Shown: positions 1-5,964, numbered from the stretch's first letter. The stretch: DNA of 8,215 nt from Novosphingobium sp. (GCA_020853995.1 JADYXV010000061.1:1-8215), one strand, 5' to 3'. Numbers and translations are program-made. Notes: generated by a model from the sequence alone, not told the origin.

Positions 1-303
1 GAAGGCTGGTTGCCTTTCCAAGCACCTGTCTGTTCGAGATGGAAGCCATTCCGGCGTCCCGCAGGGATTTGACCAAAATGGCCTGCTGCTGCGTTGGATA
101 GTCTTGAAATAGAACCACTATTCCTGTGCCTATCCGCCTTGCAACAAGCCATTTTGCCTCAAACCTCGAAGGCGGGATTAATAGGTCCTGACCCTAATGG
201 TGGCTGCTATCAAGGCAGCCACCATTTTTCGTTATTGCACTATTTCTTTTTGCGTATGCACGGCTACTTTGGTTGAAGATGGCAACCGAATAAAGGGTAT
301 TGC
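1..303. other. AT-richer upstream stretch, no recognised gene
   Basis: I recognise no gene here apart from the terminator at 196-229. On the plus strand a frame is open from the window edge at base 3 to a TAG at 99-101 (32 codons, mostly G/C in third positions, ending in a Cys-Cys-Cys run). This could be the tail of an upstream gene that the terminator serves, but the peptide matches no family I know. On the minus strand another frame is open from 193 to the edge, with a possible GTG start at 118, and is equally unassignable. No tRNA shape is evident. The last 70 bases before the lipoprotein gene must contain its promoter if it has its own, but no convincing -35/-10 pair is visible. Confidence 0.4.
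196..229 (+). terminator. Strong intrinsic terminator
   Basis: A perfect 12-bp stem (AATGGTGGCTGC at 196-207 pairing with GCAGCCACCATT at 215-226) encloses a 7-nt loop, and the descending arm runs into a T tract (225-229). The T tract is only on the plus-strand exit side, so it should stop rightward transcripts arriving from beyond the left edge. It would isolate the lipoprotein gene at 304 from upstream transcription. Alternatively it could act as a leader attenuator for that gene, but there is no sign of competing stems. Confidence 0.8.
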
Positions 304-1515
304 ATGCGCGTCTTCCGGCCAGCTTTTTATACGTCAGCTGTGATGCTTGCTGCATTAGTGTTGGCTGGCTGCAACATGGCAGACAATGATACATCAGCCG
401 ATGCTGGAAAAGCTTTTGTCGCGACGGACCCGTTTTCTTCCAAGCCGGACTTCTTTCCACTCGGTGTCTATCTTCAGTCTGCCCAACGTGCTGAACAATG
501 GTCACAAATTGGCATAAATATGATTTCCCCGACAAACGGGTACCTCACACTTGATGACATCAAGCGGATTGAAGCGCTGGGCATGATTGTTGGTGGCAAT
601 GCCGCGGATCTGGTCCCGCTTGATGCCAGCGGCGCAACATTGCCCTTTTTCGTTACCGCCGATGAACCCGACAACGCACAACTCCAGCCTGATGGCACAT
701 ACGGGCCATGCGTGACCCCGGCGGCACTCAGAGAAGAAAGCGCGTCACTTCGCAAATTGAGTGGTGGCCGACCGATTTTGCGGAATTTCGGGCGCGGCAT
801 TGTTGAACCTGATTGGGTTGGTCGCGGAAAATGTGCAGGTTCCCGCGATGATTATTACCCCGACGCCATTGCATCTGTGGATATCGCCTCGTTCGATTTT
901 TACCCTGTAATGGGCAATGACCGGCTTGAAAAAGTTGCAGATGGCGCGCGCCAATTGCGATCCTATATTCAGAAAGCCGGCGGCAAACAGGCGCAATGGG
1001 GCATTGTCGAAGTTTCCGCGATAAAGGGCGGCCCGGCTCCGACACCTGCGCAGATCCGCTCAATGGCATGGATGCATGTGATCAACGGTGCGCGCGGATT
1101 GATCTTTTTCCCGTGGCAAGTTGGTGAAAAAGGCGAGCGTATCCGGGAAGATGCAGCTTTTCTGAACCCCGATGTAATTGCCGGGCTTAAAGCACTCACA
1201 TCTGAAATATCGGACTTATCTTCCGCGATCAAATCGCCTGAAGACGTTTCTTTCGCAGTCAAAAGCCCTGAAAAATATTCGGCTATGGCGCGTCTGTATA
1301 AAGGCGACGCTTATGTTTTTGTGGTCAGTGAGAGTGCAAAGGGCGCAAAGATCGAAGTGGAATTGCGCGACTTTCCGGCAGAAAGTATTGATATTGTGGG
1401 AACCGGCTCATCGGCCCAACGCGATGGTTCCAAATTTACAGACGACCTGAACGCTTACGACGTGCGCGTTTACCGCGCCCGTCGCGCGGCATTGAAACAG
1501 GCCAACAGCATGTGA
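304..1515 (+). CDS. Lipoprotein with glycoside-hydrolase-like TIM barrel
   Basis: 403-residue putative exported lipoprotein; function not established. The N-terminus is a short basic start, a hydrophobic segment (about 8-20) and a lipobox Leu-Ala-Gly-Cys with Cys23 as the lipidated residue; Asn24 (not Asp) suggests sorting to the outer membrane. The body reads like a (beta/alpha)8 barrel: GVYLQ near 53-57, a Thr-Ala-Asp-Glu-Pro-Asp strand end at 118-123, VDIASFDFYPV at 192-202, WGIVEVS at 232-238, and a GARGLIFFPW strand at 262-271. Glu121 and Glu236 fall where clan GH-A enzymes carry the acid/base and nucleophile, which is inference by layout. Residues about 313-392 look like a beta-sandwich cap. 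The start is set by AAAGGG (292-297) six bases before ATG. Sampled 60-base lines give 45-52% G+C against about 67% in argC, hinting at a different origin. It could also be a non-catalytic barrel. Confidence 0.75.
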   Translation: MRVFRPAFYTSAVMLAALVLAGCNMADNDTSADAGKAFVATDPFSSKPDFFPLGVYLQSAQRAEQWSQIGINMISPTNGYLTLDDIKRIEALGMIVGGNAADLVPLDASGATLPFFVTADEPDNAQLQPDGTYGPCVTPAALREESASLRKLSGGRPILRNFGRGIVEPDWVGRGKCAGSRDDYYPDAIASVDIASFDFYPVMGNDRLEKVADGARQLRSYIQKAGGKQAQWGIVEVSAIKGGPAPTPAQIRSMAWMHVINGARGLIFFPWQVGEKGERIREDAAFLNPDVIAGLKALTSEISDLSSAIKSPEDVSFAVKSPEKYSAMARLYKGDAYVFVVSESAKGAKIEVELRDFPAESIDIVGTGSSAQRDGSKFTDDLNAYDVRVYRARRAALKQANSM

Positions 1516-1547
1516 CGCGAAGCCAAGCAGTCCTGCAACCGCAGGCA

Positions 1548-1575
1548 TACAGGCGCAGGCCTACAGGCGCAGGCC
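1548..1575. repeat. 14-bp tandem duplication across argC stop
   Basis: Two perfect head-to-tail copies of TACAGGCGCAGGCC occupy 1548-1561 and 1562-1575. The second copy encodes the last residues of ArgC (Gly-Leu-Arg-Leu) on the minus strand, and the TAG stop (1563-1561) is formed exactly at the junction between the copies. A short 5-bp hairpin (CCTGC 1532-1536 with GCAGG 1541-1545) lies just beside it in the convergent gap. Neither has a T tract, so no good terminator is seen between the lipoprotein gene and argC. Confidence 0.9.
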
Positions 1576-2490
1576 TGCCGTTTCGTCCAATCCTGCCATC
1601 AGGTTCAGGGTCTGCACAGCCGCTCCGCTTGCGCCCTTGCCCAGATTGTCGAGCACGGCGACCAGTCGCACCTGCTCGCTATCGGCGCTTCCCATCACGT
1701 GCAGGCGCAACCCGTCCCACGGCTCTTGCGATGCGCGCATCAAAAGTTCGCCCTCAGGAGGCAACTCTTGCGCCACACTCACCACGGGGGAGCCTGCGTA
1801 AAACTGGGTGAGCGCCGCGCGCAGCAAATCGGCCGGAACGCTGCCGGGCATGACACCCAGGGGCAGCGGAATTTCCACCACCATGCCGCGATGGGCGGCA
1901 ATCACGGCCGGGCTGAACAGCGGCGCAATGGCAAGGCCGGCATAGCGCTGCATTTCGGCCACGTGCTTGTGCCCGAAGGTCAGGCCGTAGCCGCGCCAGG
2001 CGATGTCGCGATCTTCTTCGAACCGTCCGATCAGCGCCTTTCCGCCACCCGAATAGCCAGAAACCGCATTGCAGCTATAGGGCCAAGCCGATGGCAACAG
2101 CCCGTTGTGAACCAATGGCGCCAGCAGCCCGAGAAAACCCGTCGGATAGCAACCGGGGTTCGAAACCCGCTTGGCTTGCGCCACGACCTCGCGCCCGACA
2201 ATTTCGGGAAAGCCATATGTCCAGCCGTCAGCCACGCGGTGCGCAGTGGAGGCGTCAATCACGCGGGTACGATCATTGCGGATCATGGCCACCGCATCGC
2301 GCGCGGCATCATCGGGCAAGCACAAGATCACGACATCGGCATCATTGATGGCTTCTGCCCGCGCGGCATCATCCTTGCGGCGCGCATCGTCGAGAGCGAT
2401 CAGCGCAAATTCGGTGCGGCCTGCCAACCGCTCGGCAATTTCAAGCCCGGTCGTACCCGCCGCGCCATCGATGAAAACAGACGTGGTCAT
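1561..2490 (-). CDS. argC: N-acetyl-gamma-glutamyl-phosphate reductase (type 2)
   Basis: Cytosolic enzyme of arginine synthesis: NADPH-dependent reduction of N-acetylglutamyl-5-phosphate to the semialdehyde, the step after ArgB. The 309-residue length fits the shorter type 2 ArgC subfamily (about 310) rather than the 330-plus type 1. Visible landmarks are the glycine-rich nucleotide loop GAAGTTG (9-15), the active-site strand SNPGCYPTG with catalytic Cys114 (110-118), SGYSGGGK (144-151), the His-Lys-His-x-x-Glu segment with His174/His176 (174-179), and the C-terminal DNLGKGASGAAVQ (281-293) that closes the NADP site. The ATG overlaps the upstream stop as ATGA, with a GAGG stretch just before it, pointing to translational coupling. 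No other arg gene is visible nearby. The last few residues and the stop lie in a 14-bp tandem duplication, so the extreme C-terminus may differ from relatives. Confidence 0.96.
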   Translation of the reverse strand: MTTSVFIDGAAGTTGLEIAERLAGRTEFALIALDDARRKDDAARAEAINDADVVILCLPDDAARDAVAMIRNDRTRVIDASTAHRVADGWTYGFPEIVGREVVAQAKRVSNPGCYPTGFLGLLAPLVHNGLLPSAWPYSCNAVSGYSGGGKALIGRFEEDRDIAWRGYGLTFGHKHVAEMQRYAGLAIAPLFSPAVIAAHRGMVVEIPLPLGVMPGSVPADLLRAALTQFYAGSPVVSVAQELPPEGELLMRASQEPWDGLRLHVMGSADSEQVRLVAVLDNLGKGASGAAVQTLNLMAGLDETAGLRL

Positions 2491-2912
2491 GCCTCTGCCT
2501 CAATTACGGTCAATTCGACATAACCCACCAGCAAGTCCGATTTCGCCTGCCCCCAGGCCCAGCCACCGGCCATATCCAGCACGTCGAAAACTTCGCCCGC
2601 AGCACGTGTGCGCAAGGGGCCGCCATCAGGTCTGCCAGCATCGCGCAATGTCGCCGCAGCCTTCAGCACATGCGGCATCGGCACGGCATAATGCGGCACG
2701 AAATAGCGCCCCGCCAGGCCGATATGGGCAAGATCCCCGCGCACCGGCAAATGCGGCTTGTCTGAACGGTCCGACGGACGGCACAGCGAAAGCTGCACGG
2801 TCGGCACGTCAACAGGGAGAGGCGATGCTTCAGCAGTCAATTCAGGTTGCCCCCGGAACAGGAAAGCAGGGCGATTAGCCGCGTCAGCGGTTTCAGGCAA
2901 GGCAGAGCGCAT
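2487..2912 (-). CDS. SH3-like protein, NlpC/P60 peptidase N-terminal part
   Basis: 141-residue protein. Residues about 1-56 are a low-complexity leader without a signal peptide. Residues 58-75 (RGDLAHIGLAGRYFVPHY) followed by about 79-136 form a bacterial SH3-like fold, with the ATLR strand and the hallmark GGWAWGQ...VGYVE (116-133). This order is typical of the front of sphingomonad C40 (NlpC/P60) cell-wall peptidases that sit beside M17 aminopeptidases; those I recall continue with a second SH3 region and a Cys-His catalytic domain to about 270 residues. Here nothing follows: the stop overlaps argC by 4 bp. It is therefore either a shortened peptidase remnant kept in the operon or a stand-alone binding module. 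It begins 1 nt after the aminopeptidase stop (TGA-A-ATG), so translation is probably coupled. The family link is recalled, not searched. Confidence 0.7.
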   Translation of the reverse strand: MRSALPETADAANRPAFLFRGQPELTAEASPLPVDVPTVQLSLCRPSDRSDKPHLPVRGDLAHIGLAGRYFVPHYAVPMPHVLKAAATLRDAGRPDGGPLRTRAAGEVFDVLDMAGGWAWGQAKSDLLVGYVELTVIEAEA

Positions 2913-2913
2913 T

Positions 2914-4311
2914 TCAGGCGTATCTTGCCCGCAATAAGCCCCACACCGCCCGCAAGCCTAAGGCATCTCCGCCTTTGGGTCGCCCCGGTTTTGCGGCAGG
3001 CCGCCATGCGAATGTATCAAAATGGGCCCAATCGACACCATCGCACACGAATTTGTCGAGAAACAGCGCGGCAACGCTGGCCCCGGCAAAGCCGCTGGCG
3101 GGGGAATTCTGCAAATCTGCCACGTCGGATTTCAGATATTCGCGGTAGCCTTCAAACAGCGGCAGGCGCCAGCAGGCGTCATCGCGCTCAAGCCCTGCTG
3201 CCAGCAATTGGTCGGCGGTTGCATCCTTGCGGGCGAACATGGCGGGCAGATCAGGCCCCAAAGCCACGCGCGCCGCGCCGGTAAGTGTTGCGAAATCGAT
3301 CACCAGTTCGGGGTTCATTTCGCACGCCCGCACCAAAGCATCGCCCAATACAAGCCGCCCCTCGGCATCGGTGTTAGTCACTTCCACCGACAGGCCGTTG
3401 CGCGCGCGCAAAATGTCGCCGGGCCGGAAGGCGTTGCCCGAAATGGCATTTTCCACCGCAGGGACAAGTAGATGCAGCCTGATCTTCAGGCCCATCGCCA
3501 GGATCAGACCGGCCAGTGCCAGTGCATGTGCGGCGCCGCCCATGTCCTTTGTCATCAGCGCCATGCCCGATGATGGCTTGATATCCAGCCCGCCTGAATC
3601 AAAGCACACGCCCTTGCCGACAATGGCCACGCGCGGATGTTTGGGATCACCCCATTCCATTTCGATAAGACGCGGGGCATGGCTGCGCGCTGCTGCGCGG
3701 CCCACTGCGTGGATCATCGGATATTCGCGTTCAAGCATGTCGCCTGAAATCACATGGATTTCGGCATGATAGGTCTTGGCCAGCGCGCGCGCTTCTGCCT
3801 CAAGCTGGGCAGGCCCCATGTCCTCGGCGGGAGTATTGACCAGATCGCGGACCATCAGCACCGCCGTCGCTTCGGCAAGCGCAGGCTCGATCAAGGCAAC
3901 TTCTGCTGTCAGCAAAATGCGCGGCTCGGTTTCCTTGGCGTCTTTGCGATAGCGGTCAAAACGATACTGCCCCGTAACCCAACCATGCAGCGCTTTGCCG
4001 GTTGGACCACCGACGCGGCGATACGTCCCACCGGGGAGCACATCGGCAAGTTTGGCAAGGCACCACGATGACAGGTTGTTGACGTTGGCGACTCCGGAAA
4101 CGGCAAACCAGCCATCACCATCGGGCACGATGGCGTATTCATATCCGCCGCCCTCAAACTTTTGCGCAGAGAGGCTCGCCCGCTGTCCGGCACTTAGTCC
4201 TTTAAGAAAGTCCGGCAGCGTCACCTTGTCGACAAGGTGAAGGGCAATGGCCGGTTGGCCGCGATCAGGCTGAATCAGCGCGTTTCTGTCGTTCATGTTG
4301 ACGCTATCCAT
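2914..4311 (-). CDS. M17 leucyl aminopeptidase family protein
   Basis: Cytosolic di-metal aminopeptidase releasing N-terminal residues from peptides. The 465 residues consist of a variable N-terminal domain (to about 150) and the M17 catalytic domain. All catalytic positions, aligned by motif to E. coli PepA, are present: Lys233, Asp238 and Lys245 in GKGVCFDSGGLDIK (232-245), Asp256 in KDMGGA, and Asp315/Glu317/Arg319 in the family signature NTDAEGRL (313-320). Downstream come DFATLTGAARVALG (339-352) and a C-terminal LDK-WAHFDTFAW block (418-435). It is shorter than PepA (about 500), so I assign the family but not the symbol pepA. The first Met has no clear Shine-Dalgarno; Met6 (ATG at 4296) is a plausible alternative start. 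It leads a leftward operon with the SH3-like gene and argC, and is divergent from map. Confidence 0.93.
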   Translation of the reverse strand: MDSVNMNDRNALIQPDRGQPAIALHLVDKVTLPDFLKGLSAGQRASLSAQKFEGGGYEYAIVPDGDGWFAVSGVANVNNLSSWCLAKLADVLPGGTYRRVGGPTGKALHGWVTGQYRFDRYRKDAKETEPRILLTAEVALIEPALAEATAVLMVRDLVNTPAEDMGPAQLEAEARALAKTYHAEIHVISGDMLEREYPMIHAVGRAAARSHAPRLIEMEWGDPKHPRVAIVGKGVCFDSGGLDIKPSSGMALMTKDMGGAAHALALAGLILAMGLKIRLHLLVPAVENAISGNAFRPGDILRARNGLSVEVTNTDAEGRLVLGDALVRACEMNPELVIDFATLTGAARVALGPDLPAMFARKDATADQLLAAGLERDDACWRLPLFEGYREYLKSDVADLQNSPASGFAGASVAALFLDKFVCDGVDWAHFDTFAWRPAAKPGRPKGGDALGLRAVWGLLRARYA

Positions 4312-4329
4312 GCCGCAGTGCGCGGTTTG

Positions 4330-4378
4330 TTGCGAGTGGAAACTGCATTTTCGCCAACGTCTCGCAATTTGCGCGCAA
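4330..4378. promoter_or_regulatory. Dyad-rich divergent control region
   Basis: The 85-bp gap between the divergent aminopeptidase and map genes is full of TTGCG/CGCAA half-sites. TTGCGAG at 4330-4336 is mirrored by CTCGCAA at 4361-4367; TTGCGCGCAA at 4369-4378 is a perfect 10-bp palindrome; and CAACGTC is repeated at 4355-4361 and 4376-4382, 21 bp apart (about two helical turns). This is where both promoters must lie, so operator function is possible, but no regulator family or clear -35/-10 pair can be named from the sequence. Confidence 0.35.
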
Positions 4379-4396
4379 CGTCGCTATGTGCCTCAC

Positions 4397-5221
4397 ATGA
4401 CCGAATATGTGACAGTTGAAGACCACGATGTCGTCCTGCGTGACGGAACGATCAAACTCCACGGCCCCGCCGCGTTTGAAGCCATGCGCAAAGCAGGCCG
4501 CCTCGCCGCCGAGATCATGGATGCACTCGTGCCTCTGGTCCAGCCGGGTGTGCGGACCGACTATCTTGACGATGTGGTGCGCCAGATGACGCTTGATGGT
4601 GGCGCGGTTCCCGCAACGCTGGGCTATCGCGGTTATACCCATTCGTGCTGCATTTCTGTCAATCATGTCGTTTGCCACGGCATACCGTCTGACAAGACAC
4701 TGAAAGACGGCGATATCGTCAACATTGACGTAACCCCGCTGCTGGATGGCTGGCATGGCGATACCAGCCGGATGTATCTTGTTGGCGATGTTCCGTTAAA
4801 GGCCAAACGCCTTGTCGATGTGACCCACGAATGCCTTATGCTCGGCATCGAAAAAGCCAAACCCGGCGCGCGGCTGGGTGATATTGGCGCGGCCATTCAA
4901 GCCCATGCCGAAAAGCAGCGCTATGGCGTTGTGCGCGAATTTTGCGGGCACGGGCTTGGCCGCCTGTTTCACGATGCCCCCGAAGTTGTCCACGCAGGCC
5001 GCGCTGGCACCGGCCCCGAGCTGAAGCCCGGCATGTTTTTCACGATCGAACCCATGATCAATCTGGGCAAGCCCGGCGTCAAAATCCTTGAAGATGGCTG
5101 GACCGCTGTCACGCGGGATCGTTCGCTGTCGGCGCAGTTCGAACACTCCATCGGCATTACCGAAACGGGATGTGAAATCTTCACGCTCAGCCCCAAAGGC
5201 CTGCACAAGCCACCCTATTGA
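4397..5221 (+). CDS. map: Type I methionine aminopeptidase
   Basis: Removes the initiator methionine from nascent proteins in the cytosol; dimetal pita-bread enzyme of family M24A. The 274 residues are slightly longer than E. coli MAP (264). The metal and active-site set is complete, assigned by motif: His94 in VCHGIP, Asp111 in NIDVTP, Asp122 in HGDTSRMY, His185 in CGHGLG, His192 in FHDAPEV, Glu218 in TIEPM and Glu249 in QFEHSI. The first 20 or so residues lack the N-terminal zinc-finger extension of other MAP types. The ATG at 4397 (MTEYV) is chosen because the in-frame extension upstream is Cys/Arg-rich junk that would overlap the aminopeptidase start. No clear Shine-Dalgarno precedes it, so initiation may be weak or near-leaderless. 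It is followed by 266 bp before glnB, so it is probably a separate transcription unit. Confidence 0.96.
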   Translation: MTEYVTVEDHDVVLRDGTIKLHGPAAFEAMRKAGRLAAEIMDALVPLVQPGVRTDYLDDVVRQMTLDGGAVPATLGYRGYTHSCCISVNHVVCHGIPSDKTLKDGDIVNIDVTPLLDGWHGDTSRMYLVGDVPLKAKRLVDVTHECLMLGIEKAKPGARLGDIGAAIQAHAEKQRYGVVREFCGHGLGRLFHDAPEVVHAGRAGTGPELKPGMFFTIEPMINLGKPGVKILEDGWTAVTRDRSLSAQFEHSIGITETGCEIFTLSPKGLHKPPY

Positions 5222-5228
5222 AAGAAGT

Positions 5229-5268
5229 CTGCCTAAAAAAAAGGCAGGCCTTGCGCAAATTTTGTGCA
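5229..5268 (+). promoter_or_regulatory. Two NtrC-like dyads (enhancer candidate)
   Basis: Two dyads with TGC-N11-GCA geometry follow the map stop. The better one, TGCGCAAATTTTGTGCA (5252-5268), matches 12 of 17 positions of the E. coli NtrC-type sequence TGCACCAACATGGTGCA. The other (5230-5246, inside CTGCCT-A7-AGGCAG at 5229-5247) keeps only the outer TGC/GCA and an A-rich centre. Their centres (5238 and 5260) are 22 bp apart, about two helical turns, and about 160-185 bp before the start expected from the -24/-12 promoter at 5396. That spacing suits paired NtrC dimers acting at a distance. The site identity is inferred from pattern only; the first dyad could instead be a weak hairpin of the map 3' end. 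Confidence 0.4.
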
Positions 5269-5314
5269 TCATTCGAACAAGTGTGCGCAACGATGCATAA
5301 GCCTGCCTTGCGCA
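5248..5314. repeat. 10-bp direct repeat with inverted copy between
   Basis: GCCTTGCGCA occurs at 5248-5257 and again at 5305-5314, and TGCGCAA, the inverse of its core, lies between at 5284-5290. In addition AAGGCAGGC (5241-5249) is complementary to GCCTGCCTT (5301-5309). The segments can therefore pair in mutually exclusive ways. CCTTGCGCA is also found once more at 7449-7457, just after the glnA terminator. Whether these are DNA binding sites or RNA stems cannot be settled from sequence alone. Confidence 0.6.
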
Positions 5315-5395
5315 TCCGTTTCAAATCTTGCCCAAGGCCCGAAATTCCTGCTTCCCCGCCGTCGCACGATAGCCTAGTGCTGAGATCCAACAGCG

Positions 5396-5411
5396 TGGCA
5401 CGATTCTTGTT
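5396..5411 (+). promoter_or_regulatory. Sigma-54 (-24/-12) promoter for glnBA
   Basis: TGGCACG-ATTC-TTGT fits the sigma-54 consensus TGGCACG-N4-TTGC at every fixed position except the last base. The GG (5397-5398) and the GT in place of GC (5409-5410) are exactly 10 bases apart, as required. Transcription would start near 5421-5423, giving a leader of about 65 nt before the glnB GTG. A GCAC-N9-GTGC dyad sits just upstream (5364-5380). Control of glnB by sigma-54 and NtrC is well known in related alphaproteobacteria, which supports the call; the imperfect -12 element is the main weakness. Confidence 0.7.
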
Positions 5412-5487
5412 AGGTCGTTGCCACACGGGATCACACGCCGGTCTGCCATTTCGGTAAACCGGCCCGGGTTGCAGGGGTCAGAACGAC

Positions 5488-5826
5488 GTGAAAAAGGTCG
5501 AAGCCATCATCAAGCCGTTCAAGCTCGAGGACGTTACGGAAGCGCTGCACGAAATCGGCGTTTCAGGCATCACCGTGACCGAGGCCAAGGGCTTCGGTCG
5601 CCAGAAGGGCCACACCGAACTGTATCGCGGCGCGGAATACGTCGTGGATTTCCTGCCCAAGGTGAAGCTCGAAGTCGTTGTTTCCGACCAGTTGGTTGAC
5701 CGTGTGGTTGAAGCGATTGCTTCTGCTGCTCAGACCGGCCGCATTGGCGACGGCAAGATTTTCGTGATCCCGATCGAAAGCGCGCTGCGCATTCGCACCG
5801 GTGAACGCGATGATGACGCGATCTGA
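5488..5826 (+). CDS. glnB: Nitrogen regulatory protein P-II
   Basis: Trimeric cytosolic PII signal protein that binds ATP/ADP and 2-oxoglutarate and reports nitrogen status to NtrB, the GlnE adenylyltransferase and others. The 112 residues match the family length exactly. The T-loop carries YRGAEY (46-51) with Tyr51, the GlnD uridylylation site. Gln39, Lys58, the B-loop TGRIGDGKIFV (83-93, Lys90) and C-loop Arg101/Arg103 form the nucleotide and 2-oxoglutarate site. The start is GTG, not ATG, chosen because MKKVEAIIKP is the invariant PII N-terminus; an AGGGG (5473-5477) lies 10 bases upstream, a somewhat long spacing. Position just ahead of glnA favours GlnB over GlnK, since GlnK is usually paired with amtB. 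It is probably expressed from the -24/-12 promoter at 5396 and may be cotranscribed with glnA. Confidence 0.97.
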   Translation: MKKVEAIIKPFKLEDVTEALHEIGVSGITVTEAKGFGRQKGHTELYRGAEYVVDFLPKVKLEVVVSDQLVDRVVEAIASAAQTGRIGDGKIFVIPIESALRIRTGERDDDAI

Positions 5827-5887
5827 CCAACCGGACTTTTTGACGAGTTGAAGCTGCATCGGGCCAGCCCCGACAAAGCATCAGAAC

Positions 5888-5964
5888 GGGGGTGGGCCTG
5901 TGGACGGGCAAGCCCCCATGGTTATCATAACCCCACTTAACCCCCCGGACCTCTCCACCGGGGG
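5888..5964 (+). promoter_or_regulatory. Hairpin cluster in glnB-glnA leader
   Basis: The 159-bp spacer between glnB and glnA contains three inverted repeats in a row: GGGGG (5888-5892) with CCCCC (5913-5917); GGTTAT-C-ATAACC (5920-5932), a nearly perfect dyad; and CCCCCGG (5942-5948) with CCGGGGG (5958-5964), a 7-bp all-GC stem with a 9-nt loop. The last ends 10 bases before the glnA ribosome-binding site AAGGA (5975-5979). None is followed by a T tract, so they are not intrinsic terminators. They could set mRNA processing or stability between the two cistrons, or be operator sequence for a glnA-proximal promoter. Confidence 0.45.

Noticed and set aside
40..60. TTCGA-containing segment resembling a tRNA T-loop
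   Set aside because: The flanking bases do not form a T stem, and no acceptor or anticodon arms can be drawn.
1..118. Minus-strand frame open to the window edge with a GTG at 118
   Set aside because: It could be a gene start, but the peptide matches no family, two other frames in the same stretch are also open, and the strong rightward terminator next to it favours an incoming plus-strand transcript. Not called.
1699..2523. Open frame of 274 codons on the plus strand
   Set aside because: It is antisense to argC, which has complete catalytic motifs; the translated peptide is His/Arg/Gln-rich with no family character, as expected of a shadow frame in GC-rich DNA.
2171..2878. Open frame of 235 codons on the plus strand
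   Set aside because: It spans opposite the SH3-like gene and argC, is Ser/Ala/Arg-rich and has no recognisable domain; a shadow frame.
4295..4396. Upstream in-frame start that would extend Map by 34 residues
   Set aside because: The extra residues are Cys/Arg-rich, unlike any Map N-terminus, and would overlap the aminopeptidase start; MTEYV at 4397 gives the normal length.
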